Shown: piece after piece, positions 1 to 12,862 of the stretch | Numbering within the stretch: the first letter of the stretch is position 1 | How the letters are laid out: every line of letters begins with the position of its first letter | Assembly (NCBI RefSeq): GCF_031143425.1 | Contig: NC_090445.1 | Coordinates: 1,196,942,691-1,197,006,690, forward strand | Direction of reading: 5' to 3' | From: Pleurodeles waltl | Taxonomy: Eukaryota; Chordata; Amphibia; Caudata; Salamandridae | DNA: 64,000 nucleotides | The notes under the pieces: model-generated | Told to the model about the DNA's origin: nothing | Databases searched by the model: none | The model's input: only the letters and a program-made list of their open reading frames with translations | Made by a program: the position numbers and the translations under genes

Positions 1-2289
1 ACTGAAAATCTTTCGATTCTGGACCAATCCTTAATCTCTCCGTGCCTAAAGCTATGCACAATACAATTGTAAATGCGTGAAATGTGATACAATTTCAGGA
101 TTTAAATGTACACAATGTTGACATCACTTCTTAACACACCATGTAATGTACAGTGCCCAATGCTAGGTTTGTGATATATAATACCAATACATACATATGC
201 ACACTAGCAACCGTGGCATGTGCTTGCAACACCAGTCAGTCGTAAGCAACCAAACGTAAAGGGTTAGATTAATCACTCGTCTAGAAACTCTTAGGCGAGA
301 GCATCATGTCTAATGACTCCTGGTCTCTAATCCACTGAAGTATTGAGAAAAGTAATCTTGAGTCATGCAATATCATTGCCGGGCTAGAACGTTTGTATTT
401 AAAGGTTCATGGAATAATTTAACCAGTCAGCAATACGACAGCTACCGCATGTTGCTTACTTTATAATGCACGATTTTTAAACCTTTTGTGGTTCGCGTAT
501 TCGCGCTGTTTAAATGCATCAAATTGAGCAATTCTGATCTTTACCTGAGTAACATAATTTCTGTGCTTGAGCTTCCTCTAGTGCTACGTTGACCCTTCTT
601 GAGAAATAGCTGCACCTCCAGCTGGTAGACAGTACTTTCATATTTGCATATTATTAGTGTTGTGAGTCATAAATATAAATAGAATAATCAAATATTTTGC
701 CAAGAATCACAAAAGATAAAAGCAACTTTACCACCATTCAGAAGCAGAAGTCTTGCATGGATGTGCCTCTGGTAAGGAGATTGAGCCAATATTTAACTGA
801 TAAACGACAATAATTTTAAACTATACCAGTGCTGCATTTGTGCAGCACTGATAAAGTTTATTGCACAGGTTGGTAGGGTAGGTGTGCACATCGTGCCTAT
901 GCCCCTGCCTGCAATCTGATGGGATGGAATATAGTGATATTGTAATTGTTCTGGTCAGAAGAAACACAGTGTAAGATATTTTTCAAGGTATGTCTTTCAC
1001 AGAATTAGATCATCATGAACATTATCTCATACCACTTGTCTCATAGCTCACATGAAAGTATTTTTCTTTGTGCATCATTTGAAGTCAGATTAAGCTGTAA
1101 GAACAATGTTCCCACATAAGTGCCATAGTCACCTGCAGGTGGAGTCAAAATACGTAAGGCTTGTATTTCTAATATTCCTTATAAAAAGTGGAAGGAGACA
1201 TCAACTGCTGTTCTGCCTGCCTGATTTCTCCTCACCCCTCTTCCATACTTTCCACCCTGATTAAGTACCTGCTCACACTTGACTGAAAAGAAATGTCAAA
1301 GGGGATCATCACCTTCTTTCAAGCTGTCCTAGTTTCTCCCCTCCAGGCTAACATGTTCTTGTTATTGTTTTGTTAGATGGTACCTCCTTGTTTAATAAAT
1401 CTATGAATAGGCTGTTCTTTCATAAAAATGAATAGCTGTAGTAGCTTATGAATCACAAAAAGAGTGCATTTCCTTCCTAGTAGTATAGTAGTAGGGAGTC
1501 TGATAGTATTGAAGCCTTCTACTTTATCTCAGGTCTACTTAATCCATTCTACAGGGCACAGGCTAGTTATTGCACTTGACGGATAAGTATACACACATTT
1601 AACCAGATTGCCATTGAAGCCTGTAATTTCTAATTTTAACAGTATGATTTCAAAATGTTTAAGCAATCTTTACATGATGCACTAAATAAAATAATGTTGT
1701 CTATATAGGCAGAGGTGAAGGCATTATAAATGTAGCAGGAGTCTGATTCTAGCCAAAAGCCAGAACCTTGAAGTGGAATAAACCCTGTAAGGTAGAAAAA
1801 GTAGTTTTATGGAGGACTAGCACTAATTTTTACGTAGTTATTATGGATCCGAAGTCTGTAGCCTACCCTCAGACACATTCTCCTGCTCATTTCTTTTGAT
1901 CTACAAATCTTTGCTGATCCACAATATGTAGACACCTTCCTAGATGCCACTTCTGACATCACCATAAATTACAAAAATACTGCATCCTGGAAGACCTGAA
2001 CAACTGATCAACCATCTGAACCTTTTCAACTAAGATTCCTCATGATGAACCTAGAGGCTAAAACCTTTTCCCAACCCTTCTTATGAAACAGATATTCATC
2101 TGCACACACCTTGGGCATACTCTTCTCTCCCTTTGGACACATCACAGTAAGAGGAACGATTGTTAACGATGCCACTTAATAAGCTGGAGTGCCTTTGGGT
2201 AGGGCTTCTGTACCCTCTCTAACAGGAATAAACAATGATTTCGCTTGTTAAATTGTTTTAATAGCTTTACCTGTAGTTTTTATTATTGC
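1..2289. other. non-coding, no recognised gene or element
   Basis: AT-rich sequence without a convincing reading frame, read on both strands. A short hairpin lies at about 829-852, where a run ending in gctgca is followed by its complement tgcagc. I looked here for the upstream exon of the first SH3 domain and did not find it. The stretch is most simply intron of the SORBS1-like gene. Confidence 0.5.
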
Positions 2290-2742
2290 ATTTTTTTAAA
2301 AACTGAGTGCTTGGGGAACACAAAGATTTTTTAATGAGGGTTCCAAGGGGGCAGGGATCATGGAGAGTCTTTGTTGTCTATTAAGACCATAGAGTCGCAG
2401 TGAGGTTAGTGCTATAGTGGTCGCCCACCCGCTCCTTCTTATGACGGCGGAGCAACAGCTGTACATCGGCCATGCGCAGCAGCTGCACCAATGGCTAGCC
2501 CGTCTGCACCCTCCCGCGCCCAAATGGGACCAGGGGCCAGGAACCCTGTCCAAATTACACCCGGTCATGTAAGATATACAGACGAGAAACTGTTAGCACT
2601 TGAACCGCTGTGTAGGGAATTGTTATACCCAACTATCGATCTGCATAGTTTAAATACATGGGGTCATTGTTGTTCCAACTGTATTTTTAAGCTAAACCCA
2701 TCGCCACCACCAAAGCCCCACGAATTATCAAGGAATATCGGA

Positions 2743-3310
2743 GGATGGGAGTAATTAACAGTAGATCACTCCCCAAAGATAAGATAGAAATCAGATCTCT
2801 GTTAGAAGAAGAACGACTGGACGTCCTTTTCGACACTGAAACCTGACTTAAAGAAAATACTGATCCTGATATTGTGATGGCCCTTCCACCGGGCTACTAC
2901 ATTTGTAGGCTTAACCGCATAGGTAAAATAGGCGTTAGGCTTGCCATTATTTTAAGAGACGAATAGAGGTGTCTAATATCCTCGTTATGAATCCCTGCCT
3001 GCAAAAATTTTCAGTTTGACATTTCGCTTTCCCCCACGCTTACATTCTCTGGAATATTAATCTATAGACCCCCCCAGGCCCTACTACCACTTTCACAGAA
3101 GCTCTACCTGAGATATTAGCTGGTCTAGCAGTGAGGAAAAGTCACATTACCGTTCTAGGTGATTTTAATATACACTTAGACGAGGCTGACAATTCGGCCT
3201 CTAAGAGATTACTATTTGGCCTGGAGGGCATCCAACTTATTCAAAAAGTAGGTGCCCCTACACAAGAGAAAGGGCATATTTAGACACCATTTTAGAAATG
3301 ATTTGAAGCT
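2743..3310 (+). pseudogene. LINE endonuclease remnant (L2-like)
   Basis: Read in several frames, this encodes an apurinic-type endonuclease remnant. Pieces include LLEEERLDVLFDTET, then a stop where Trp is usual, then DIVMALPPGYYICRLNR. A 'GDFNIHLDEADNSAS' type block (about 3160-3205) matches the Gly-Asp-Phe-Asn motif of LINE endonucleases. Stops and frame changes break it throughout. Its place upstream of the RT block supports the assignment. Confidence 0.65.
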
Positions 3311-3574
3311 TCAAGTAAAAGAGCCTGTCCCCCTACCATGGTCAGACCGTTAGCTAATTCCATTTCAGCTAGAGAAACCTTTTACAAGATCCACACATAA
3401 CTCTGTCTCATGCTCTGCCCATCCTTTGTCCAAGCTCTCCTGCTTGGACTGGATGAATGCTTCAATGGCGTCAAGACCAGTGTTAAATGAGAATGTAGAC
3501 GTAGCCTACAGTCAATGGGAACAGTGGATTGTGCAATCAGTAGATGAGTGTATTGCTATAACAAGAACAGGAAC

Positions 3575-3957
3575 AAGCTTAATACTATAAGAGCCCTTCG
3601 TTTAATAGCCACCTTGCCTCAAGCGCTCCACGACACCGGACCAGCCTACCTAAACAACAGACTCAGCTTCTACACCCCCACCCGTCAGCTCCGCTCCACT
3701 AACCTCGCCCTCGCCATCGTCCCCCGCATCCGAAGAAAGACCTCCGGCGGCAGATCCTTCTCATACCTCTCCGCCAAAACCTGGAACACCCTCCCCACCA
3801 ACCTGCGACAGACTCAAGACCTACTCACCTTCAGAAGACTCCTCAAGACCTGGCTCTTCGACCAGTAACACCAGCTCTCCCCCCCACCCCAACCCCAGCG
3901 CCTTGAAACCCTCACGGGTACGTAACGCGCTTTATAAATTCAATGATTGATTGATTG
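3575..3957 (+). mobile_element. nested L2-like LINE 3' fragment
   Basis: An open frame covers the last ~90 residues of a LINE ORF2 (motifs FYTPTRQLRS, PRIRRKTSGG, FSYLSAKTWNTLP, LKTWLF). A short 3' UTR follows, ending in 'tttataaattcaatgattgattg'. The flanking reading continues the older LINE on both sides, so this copy jumped into it. It is closely related to the minus-strand copy at 21925-22494, which has the same peptide motifs and an (aatc)n end. The GC-rich, little-broken frame suggests a younger age than its host element. Confidence 0.8.
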
Positions 3958-4234
3958 CCTCACTGAGGAAGCATAGGAAGAAACTGGAAAGGAAATGGAG
4001 GAAAGACTACGATCCTAAGTTAAAGAACAAATACAAACAGGCTATTATTATCATGATGAAATTAAAAAAGCCCAAGCCTTGTTCTTTTAGGAAACGATCA
4101 ACCAGGCATCAAAGTCTTCAAAGGCACTGTTTAGGATTGTTAAATCACTTCTGGTTGCTGAACAGGGCAACATTCTTCCATCATCATCTCCAACCCGGTG
4201 TAATGAATTAGCCGCCTTCTTTCTAAAGAAAGTC

Positions 4235-5363
4235 ATGGATATTTATGAATCATGGTGGCCAGTGCAGCTGATAGATCGGAAAGAGTATTCCCCCTCCATC
4301 CCACCCTCTGTTGTTTTATCACACTTTCCAGGGGTAAATGATGAGACTACCCAAGCACTGTTGAGCAAAGTTAAATCTGCATCGCCCGTAGATCCAGCTC
4401 CACTGAATATGTTATCCAAGGGCCTACAAGTGCTATTTAATTCCATAGTCACTATGATTAATTTGTCATTTAAGACTGGGTCAGTCCCAAATAGTGGAAA
4501 CATGCAGTGGTTAGACTTCTGCTGAAGAAGGCTTACCTTGACCCCACTATAACAGGTAACTATCGACCCATTTCCCTGTTACCAGGGATAGGGAAACTGC
4601 TAGAAAAGCAGGTGAACCATACACTGTCTCACTTTCTAGAAGAGAACCACCTGTTACACCCTACTCAAATGGTTTTTTTGTGCACAACACAGCACGGAAT
4701 CAACACTCCTAGTAGTGACAGAGGAGCTCAAAAACCTACTTGATCAAGGAGGCACTGTGGCTATCTGTTTTTTTTTTAGACTTAAGTGCAGCGTTTGATA
4801 CTGTAAATTGTACAATCCTGATAGAAAGACTTAGAGAACTGAGGATTCGATCCTTGGAATGGCTGTCCTCTTTTGTGGGAGATAAGACCTTCCAAATAAT
4901 GGAATACACTTGTTTCTCAGATATCATGCCCTCCAAGTGCGGGGTTCCACAGGGCTTCTCACTGAGTCCTACCATGTTTAATACCTACATGCGTTCGCTA
5001 GCCAACATCGTACAAGATTGTGGGCTATCCCTAGTCTCATATGCGGATGATACTCAGTTAATTGTTTCCCTTGAAAACATTTCCAATTCGGGAAGCCATC
5101 TCCTAGTGCCCTGTCTGGGTGAGAAGACAAAGTTAATGATCATGGGAAATAATCTTTCCCTCCGGCCTGCAATTAACTGGTCCAGCTGTATGGGTCCTCC
5201 CCCCACTACCAATCTCCATAAAGAGTCTGGGTACGTGGCTAGATCAAACCCTAGGAATGGAGACCCAAGTGAAAAAACTTGCACAACTTGCTTTGGTCTA
5301 CTCAGAACATTCTGGAAGATACTGGATCTCATCCCAGAAAACTCAAGAAGAATGGTGATTTAA
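4235..5363 (+). pseudogene. L2-like reverse transcriptase, broken
   Basis: Reverse transcriptase core for target-primed insertion of the LINE. Motifs in order are NYRPISLLP, LDLSAAFDTV (catalytic Asp of motif A), GVPQGFSLSPTMFN and SYADDTQLIVSL (catalytic Asp-Asp of motif C). The frames at 4235-4525, 4507-4743 and 4740-5363 overlap with shifts, and the 'GFRxxxSTETAL' stretch is frameshifted around 4670-4720. The catalytic signatures survive, but no single frame is complete. Confidence 0.8.
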
Positions 5364-5381
5364 TTTCTTGTGGTCTCTTGA

Positions 5382-5918
5382 TTGGATTACAGGAGCTTGC
5401 TGTTCTTAGGCTCCCCAAAATCGGTTATAAAGAAATTACAGGTAATCCAGAACACAACAGCTAGACTACTTCTCAAAATACCTAGTGGTGAATCAGTGAA
5501 AGAGGCCTTGAGGAATCTCCAATGTTTGCCTGTCAATGCAGGAATCAACTTTAAAGCGCTTTGCCTTGCACAAAAATCCATTCATAACAAGGGACCAGCT
5601 AAGATCAGAAAACTTCTTGCTTCGTACGTCCCTTCTAGATCCCTAAGATCATCCCACAAATTTCTACCAAGAATCCCAAAAATCAGAAGGGCAAGGTGGG
5701 GTGGCAGATATTTTTCCTACTTGGTCCCCAAACTTTGGAACACTATGCTACATCAGTTAAGTCATTTGAAGGAGGAAACTGTCTTTAGGATAAAGCTTAA
5801 AGCTTGCTATTGCCCCAGTAATATCTATGGTCTTGGTCACTTCCCTACGGTCACTTGCACTCACCTAGCGCTGGGAAACCCATGGGCAGCCATGAGCTCT
5901 ATAAATGCTATAATATAA
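5382..5918 (+). pseudogene. L2-like ORF2 C-terminal region
   Basis: A 178-codon open frame with the typical CR1/L2 tail: VIKKLQVIQNTTARLLL, then LRNLQCLPVNAGINFKAL, then RSLRSSHKFLPRIPKIR and GGRYFSYLVPKLWNTM. It follows the RT block after a frameshift near 5360-5390 and ends just before the element's 3' end. The function of this region in the LINE protein is not well defined. Confidence 0.75.
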
Positions 5919-5926
5919 GATAACAT

Positions 5927-7976
5927 AGCAAATGCCTTGAAAATTTTCATTTTTGCTCAAATTCAATTGATCACAATAACTTTCGATCGAATTAGGAAGT
6001 AACTTCAATCCCACAATCATTTGCTCCCACGGTTCTTAACCTATAGCAATGTGGCATTGTCCATCAATACCAGCGTGACTTCAATCCAACTGACCTATAC
6101 CAGTGGGGCACAAAATGGCATCACACTCATTTCTTTCCCTTTATTTTCTAATGCAACACTTACACACTTCTAATGCAAACTGTTGCTAGCAAAAACCAAC
6201 AACCTGTATGTGTACTACAGGTAGGAACTCTAGCACTTCAAAGCTGTACAAGCGTACACATCTCCAACTGTACCTTTCACAATCACACAACGAGTGAATC
6301 TTTACCAGCAATTCTCACTCTGGTTGATTCAGACCCGCCACTGTGCACTCAGGATTCACTAAATACCAACCAATAACTCACATTCACTCAAGGAAAACTA
6401 TTGGTAATGACATCTCATGACAAATACCTTACTGCAAACAATAAATTAACCAAGTGTCTTCTACTCTTGTGCGTTATCCCGGGATCTTAGGCCACTACGA
6501 ACCCGTCAACAACAACAACCGGGGACATTTTTTAACAAAAAGGGACACAATCACTTTGAGTACGACAACATTGGCCAAAGACTTCACAACATCACACTTC
6601 ACTGCAATTTTCAAAGCCAAAGCATTGCAAGTGCAAAACTCTATTTATACTCACAGGTCTTTCACTTGTAGGCATGATGCTGGAACTTCATCAATCTTCG
6701 GAACAAAGCATGGGACGAAATGCAGGGTGGGCAGTATCTGAATTGGACAATAGCATGGATCAGTTCCAACTCTACACTATTCAAAATGTGTCTCTCCTCT
6801 TGTGTGGCAGGAAACCATTAGTCTGCTACCTGATCTACTGCAACATTTTCAGCCTTTGTGGTAAAAAATGCTCACAGAGGTTCAGCAGGCCTTTTTGACC
6901 CAGCAGTAAAATGTGGTAGAACCATCAAACAAATTTACAATTACCATTCAAAAAATTCAGACTGTATGACCCATTTGGCCATTCAAGGTAAACTCCAATC
7001 AGAAATAAGGTTAAAATATTTATTACAAGCTCAACATCAAAGTCACATAAATTATTCTTAGCACAAGGTTATAAACATACATTATCATCGGCGGTTGCCC
7101 AAGGCAACAAAAGAAGTTTAGTTGAACTAACATTTGCAAAACTAAACATTCGAGAAGAACAATACACAATATTAAAAGGAATATCAGAAATACAGTATTG
7201 CTCAGGATTAGCAATCATCAGTAAATGCAGTTAACAAAGTTACAAATTTAGGCTGGGCAGCAGAAAACCCTACAACTAACCAAATCGGGGAAATGCATAA
7301 CTGGGGCAGAACACATGGGGCAAAATACAAAAAGGGCAAAAATAATTTGGAAGCAGCTAATCTTGGACTGCAGGTTGCTAACTGAAATAAAATAGGCAAA
7401 ATATAGATAAAAAAGGATAGCGTCAGCATATCAGAAGCTCGGCCAATAGCCTTATGAAAGGAAAATAGAAGGATTACTAAGTCTAAAAAGGCATCTCAAA
7501 GGATAAAGTAGAGAGGGAGATACCTCTCCTAGGGATACAACATTAAGCAAAGCTTCTGGAGATCAGCAAGACGTCTTCAAGCATCAGGATAGCATCTGGA
7601 TAGCATCTGGGGACTGCAAGGATTTGTCAGGGACTGCTCAAAATTTAATTGTCCATCAATATTTAAGAATTCCCAAAGCATTCTTATTCGTCAAAGATAT
7701 CAGTTCATTTAAGGGGTGCCATCCAATGGAAACTGATTATATTACTCCAAATTGAAACAGTTCAGTTCCTTCCCAGGTCTGTCATGGGGATATGTTCCAT
7801 CTGTGAGGCTCCTTGCAAGTTTGAAACAATTGTACGCTATGTCAGTCCATATTTACACACTGTTCTTCCGTAAAGGACAATATGATGCATTCTCCCTTTG
7901 CTTAAATAATTGAGCTATTACCAAAAAACTAGTCTTCTCATGGGGACGTAACCTACAAGAAAGTTCATGTAAGATT
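5927..7976. other. non-coding, nothing recognised
   Basis: No convincing gene on either strand. Short open frames here lack recognisable motifs and codon structure. Probably intron made of old, unrecognisable repeats. Confidence 0.45.
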
Positions 7977-8460
7977 TTGGACCGTGGCAATGTGGCGCTG
8001 GCAGAGATCCTAATCCGCCAGGGGCTGCCCTGCGGATTAGGGCTTCGTTCTCCACCAGCCTTTTCATGGTGGAAACACCGCTATGAAAAGGCTGGTGGAC
8101 AACAGTCGCAGGGGGGGGCCCTGCCTAGGGACTTGGCATGGGTAGTGCAGAGGCCCCCTGCCCAGCACCGTCGCAATATTAACTGTTTGCAAGGGTGCTG
8201 GTGCATACTGCTGGCTACAGCATTGCTACTAACTCGATTACGAGCTGGTGTTGGTGCATACTGCTGGCTACAGCATTGCTAGTAACTCGATTACGAGCCG
8301 GAGGCAAGGTTGGCGGTTTAAACTCAGGTTTCCACCTGTTGATCTAGCGGGAAACTTGTAACGACTATAGCAGTGCAATTGCCACATAGGCAGCGGCCAC
8401 CCTGTCGGGAGTTTGGAAGACAGGCTTTTCCATCCGCCAACTCAAAATGAGGCCCAAAGT
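7977..8460. repeat. composite non-autonomous repeat with inverted and tandem parts
   Basis: A GC-rich island in AT-rich surroundings. It holds a perfect 16-bp inverted repeat (8052-8067 against 8083-8098) and a 53-bp unit present twice (8194-8246 and 8247-8299). Its right end reads 'gagttggcggatgg' on the complement, close to 'cctcattttgagttggcgg', which resembles the ends of the GGGCCTGATTACGA MITEs elsewhere in this window. Probably a decayed MITE cluster. Confidence 0.5.
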
Positions 8461-9959
8461 CTGCAGGCCTCACTTATGCTAAGGCAAGAAATCATAAAAA
8501 TAGCATTCAATTAGTACACTTTAATAAAACACATATAACATGCAAACTTGTGAAATGAACATGAATAATTCTTCAATAATGTAAGTAATACTATTTATTT
8601 TAATGCTCAAACTTCAACACATTTCACTAAATATAAGGGACCTGCATTTCTCTCATTTTTGCGCGCATTTTTAATTAGTCATTAGAAATTCAATATCGTT
8701 TTAATATATCCTGTTAATATAGAGTCTAAATTACATTTTAAAAACACTTTTGTTCTAATAACATTCATTTAAATTCAAATACCAACTAAGTCGAACTCTG
8801 AATTATAACAAGGCACGTTCTTAAGCGTGTCAGTGCAACTTTCTACATTCAAACTATTAGTGGTCTGAATGAAGTATCAGATTTTTGTCACATTCTGAGG
8901 ACTTCTGTGACACGAGGGACACTACTAAATTTCAAGCTCCATCATACACCACATCATTTCAGAAACAAAACTCCTGGAACACCTCAGGAGCAAGATGCCC
9001 CACTGCCAGTCTACTCATAACAAGCCTATGCCCATTGCCAGATCTCAAACCCTAGACCTTCCATTCACTCTCTGACTCCTGCCAAACCTTCATTGACATT
9101 GTGCTGTTAGTGATTTCCATCTCACCAGCAAGAACCATAAACAGGTGTCTAGAATTAGACCCCTGACTCTCGATCTCCAAATTCTCTTATGTCAAACCGC
9201 TCTTAAAGAAGAAGTTCGATCTAGCAAAACTATCCAACGATCTCCAGTGGATTTTTCCTATAAAGACTAACTGTATGAGGTTTCTTCAAATATGTTCCCG
9301 ACTTTCTAAAAGTATATATGTTGTGCTGCTATGTTGCTGAAACTTTGAGAACCAAAATTCACATACAATGAAGAAGAGCATGGAAATTACTTTGCAAACG
9401 CAAAAAATAATTTGATAGATAATGGCCAAATAAATATCAAATTCAAATAATCTTTCTCACCAGTCAATTTGCCACTAAGACATATCATCTTGAAAAGTAG
9501 ATTGGTGGATGCTGAGATTTTTAATTTCCTGTAATGTCATTCTTGCCAAAGCTCTAAAGGGGTTCACAAAAAGTATCATTATTTTCATTGGTGGGAAAGT
9601 ACGAAAATGCTGATTACATTGGGTTTATTACTGGCCATGGCTGGCCCTGGTAGAGCAAGTAGTAGTTAGGACCAGATGTTTAATAGGCAGTAAGAAAATC
9701 TGTCTACGGGCAGCAGTGCCAAGAAGGCTCCACTCCTCTTATGCCTCACTTCCAAACGTATAACATATTCCTTTATTGTGGGTGATATAATGAGGAAACA
9801 GTAACATCTTTCAACAGGGACTACAAGTCCCACAACCCTTGCCACCCTGAAGATGAGGAGGAGGAGACTAAAAGCACTACAAGCACACACCACATACCGA
9901 TGTGCCCGGTTGAAGACCAGGCCGAGAGCAAGCCCATCTGTGCGCATCGGAGCCCAGAT
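8461..9959. other. non-coding, nothing recognised
   Basis: AT-rich sequence without a supported gene. A minus-strand open frame at 9666-9947 lacks any family motif and is probably chance. Confidence 0.4.
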
Positions 9960-10062
9960 GAGGTTGTGTAGGGCTACCCCTCTTGGTTTTCCAAAGTTGG
10001 TCCTTCAATCACCATATCACAGGTAAGCAAGTTTACTCCATACATTTTGTATTCTGTTGTAC

Positions 10063-11215
10063 ATCATGGGGAAAAGAAAAGTTACTGCATCCAAAGGATG
10101 CCATCTTCTTTACCACTCGGAGTCTTCTCCCTCTACTAATTATTTGTCTTTATTAATGGGTGCGACAACTACTAGAATTGATGCAGCCCAAAGGGTGACC
10201 CAGGACTTATCCCGCAAGTCACTGCTCAGAAAAGACCAAACCTAGAGGGACCCCCAGATTTAGTACTCTTTTGCCCAAGCGGCAGTGAAAGCCAATCAAC
10301 TTGGGGTAAATCTTTGTGTTGTTGCTTCTCCCTTGTCTGAAGGCATCGAGGATACTGAGGGTGAGGCATCTACCCCAAACTCAGCTCCCTCAAAAAGAAA
10401 AGGGAAAGACCATGCTGTTCTTCTTTATCACCAGACGAGATCTTTGCAGACAATAGAACAAACTGTTTTAAACATACCCAAACTCAGCATGAATTCTCTC
10501 AGCTCTTCTCCCCCCAAATAATATGCCATCAGCAAGGTCAGTGGCTTTAAGTGCTCCAAATGTAGACCGGCATCCATTGCCCGTGGTAGCCAATGCACAT
10601 AGTACGAGTGACAAGAAGCCGGCAATTCCTCTCAATGTCCTCTAGCTTGCACATCTTATACTATTATTCTTGAGGATGTGCTTACTTTGGCTCTGGGTAA
10701 AAGTGAAGATTGAATAGATCTAAAATATATAGCCACACACTGGCTTAGGGTGAATGCCAGATGGAATGGGAACCTTATAAATGAAGTACTTGAAGTCAGA
10801 ATATTTGACTGGGTTGGAGGTGCACCACACAAACCTGGGAGGACTGCATAGTGATAAATTAAAAAGATTCTAGGTGATAGATCAAATTTTAACTAATCCA
10901 ACTAGCCGATTCACTCTTCAAAGAAGCATTCAAGCACACCCTAAACCGTGCCTTACTAACTTATCTTTGCTTTCAGGCACATCAGATAGACTTATCACGG
11001 AGAGAGATAACTGTATACGACTTAATATTGACACTGCAAATCACTTTGCTCTCCTCAGTACTTCAAAGGAGATTGATTGACTCTGCTCTGCAGAACCGTT
11101 GGCCTCTTGAATTTCTAGAGATGTGGTGCAGGGTTAAACTTCAAGGGAGCTAAGTGTAATCACGGAGGATGTACGTTCGACCATTGCAGCAGGGTCCCAT
11201 CAGAATAGGCCTGAA
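10063..11215 (+). pseudogene. LINE ORF1-like remnant with Cys/His segment
   Basis: Starts MGKRKVTASKGCHLLYHSES, a basic, serine-rich N-terminus like LINE ORF1 proteins. Frames shift repeatedly (10057-10245, 10285-10521, 10874-11080). Near 11145-11190 the reading gives WCRVK followed by CNHGGCTFDHCSR, which resembles the zinc-knuckle end of some LINE ORF1 proteins. No intact frame remains. The assignment rests mostly on position upstream of the endonuclease remnant. Confidence 0.45.
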
Positions 11216-11229
11216 GGGCCTCATTATAG

Positions 11230-11517
11230 GGAACTCATCCTACTAACATAGAACATTGCGGGTGTTTGCTTAAATTTCGGAAATGTGGACTGCTTGTCTT
11301 TTGTGTCCAATTTTGTTTGTTGTATTTCAGGAAACTTGGTTGAACCCAAGCTTTACTTTTGATGGGTATAGTGCCTTTATTTTCTGGCGAGCACTTCAAC
11401 ATCAGGCAGGGCAAAGCTGGGGGGCTGGCAGTTTTTGTTAAATTGTTGCTTCTCCAGAACCAAGGTGACACTACATTCCAGCACTTTATGGTTTCAAATA
11501 TTATCATAGACAATTGA
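11230..11517 (+). pseudogene. LINE endonuclease remnant
   Basis: The + strand reads QETWLNPSFTFDGYSAFI, which matches the Gln-Glu-Thr-Trp start of LINE apurinic-type endonucleases. After a frame change a Gly-Gly-Leu-Ala-Val-Phe-Val-Lys type piece follows. Only the N-terminal part of the domain is seen, and no complete active site. The opposite-strand frame here (11235-11513) is its shadow. Confidence 0.55.
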
Positions 11518-11814
11518 AGGGTTTTATTATAAATTTTTATAATAATGCCTTTGGTTCTAAGTCCACAGAGGTGGGAAACGCCTTTTTTTCTAAGTACATT
11601 TACTTCCTTTATGTTTGATTTGGATCTAAACGTAAATTTAACTAAATCTTACATTATGATTAGCGGTCCAAAACACGCAAAATAGATGAAGCACAGGATA
11701 TGAGTCTACCCTTTGGGTAAGGTTGTTTTTTAAACTATTTTGTAATTCCCTTTGAGTCTGTGCTTAACTAGGGCCATTTAATGAAGGTGAGGTGTATGCA
11801 GTTTCGAAAAGGCT

Positions 11815-12064
11815 ATTGAAGCTGTGATCCGTTTTTCTTCACATCTATGGCATAAACTTGTGAAAGAAATAATCCATATGTATTGCAGTAAGTGCATGCC
11901 AGTTGGCCTTTACAGCGTCGGCGTTTGGGGTTGTAATAACCCTCCTTTCCTTCAGAGGCATGAAAATAACTTTATACGCAGGTTTCTGTCAGTCCCGCAG
12001 GGGAATGCTGTAACTGGAATGGGTCCCATCAAGGATATTGTTGAAATGGAACCGCCCATGCTGT
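11815..12064 (+). pseudogene. LINE ORF2 C-terminal remnant
   Basis: An open frame contains MPVGLYSVGVWGCNN, then LQRHENNFIRRFLSVPQGNA. This matches the pattern 'LLYGxEVWG ... LQNxFLRxxLxLP' found downstream of the RT palm in several LINE clades. The catalytic RT motifs are absent. It confirms that the sequence between endonuclease and here has been largely deleted. Confidence 0.55.
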
Positions 12065-12862
12065 AGTGTGAGATATGATGAACCCTTGAAGCTATTTGTT
12101 CTAGATTAATAATGAAGATTGTTTGGCTCTGGAAAACAGTGCTGAAATTACTTGGCTTCGTTATGTTAATCAAGCGTTTTTAAGGCTTGGTTTTCCTCAG
12201 TATTTTAAAAAACCTGATACCATAGATGGAATATCTAAACAGTAGTTATTATTTGTTTCTCCAAATTACTGTCATAGACAACATATGTTTTGGGATTTAC
12301 TGAATCACACTGTCTGCTTCGTTCAGCGTCTGTTAACCACACAAGAGTCAGAACCACACCTAGTGGCTATTGATAACTTCCAGTTCAGGTTTTATCTAAC
12401 AAGGTTTCACTTCAGCACTGTGCACTTTCATGTGGCTTTCCCACTCCAAGGCTCATGGTTTTCCAGTCTGCCTGCTTGTCTGTGCGATAATTTGTCTCAA
12501 CAGTCTACTTGTCATTTTATGCTGTTTTGCATATTATATAGATGTATGTGAAGGCAATATCTTGTTCATTTACTACAAACTTAGTGTGAGATTGTGTTAC
12601 TATATTTGCGGAAGCTAGGTTCATCTGACATCTGGTGTGGTCAATTAATTAAATTGTATTACTCGAGCTTACTAGTTAGGAAGAGATATGAAGAGCTATA
12701 ATGCCATAACCTCTGTATTTTACTTCTTCTTTTGACCAGACTTTTTAATTTCATTTTTAATTTAATGTATTAGATATGTCAATTTTTAAAGTTTTATTTA
12801 TTGTGTCGTCAAACTCTTGTATGACTTTTACGCCAAATAAAGTTTTATGAATTGAATTGAGT

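Larger units (their letters stand above)
2290..5926 (+). mobile_element. degraded L2/CR1-type LINE, interrupted
   Basis: A non-LTR retrotransposon of the CR1/L2 group. Three broken blocks occur in the expected order: endonuclease (about 2750-3300), reverse transcriptase (about 4235-5120) and the C-terminal region (5382-5918). Stops and frameshifts separate them. The 3' end is a short AT-rich tail after 'ctctataaatgctataatat', with no poly-A, which fits the L2/CR1 group. A second LINE 3' end is nested at about 3575-3957. The left border is uncertain; a leader with a short reading frame starts near 2300-2490. The copy cannot move by itself. Confidence 0.8.
9960..12862 (+). mobile_element. degraded non-LTR retrotransposon (LINE), clade uncertain
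   Basis: Remnants lie in LINE order: an ORF1-like region from about 10063, a Cys/His-rich segment at about 11140-11200, an endonuclease piece at 11230-11517 and a C-terminal RT piece at 11815-12064. The 3' end is marked by 'aataaagttttatgaattgaattga', a polyadenylation-like signal followed by a short pentamer tail. Much of the RT is missing, so the copy is internally deleted. The left border is a guess from where the ORF1-like frame begins. Confidence 0.6.
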
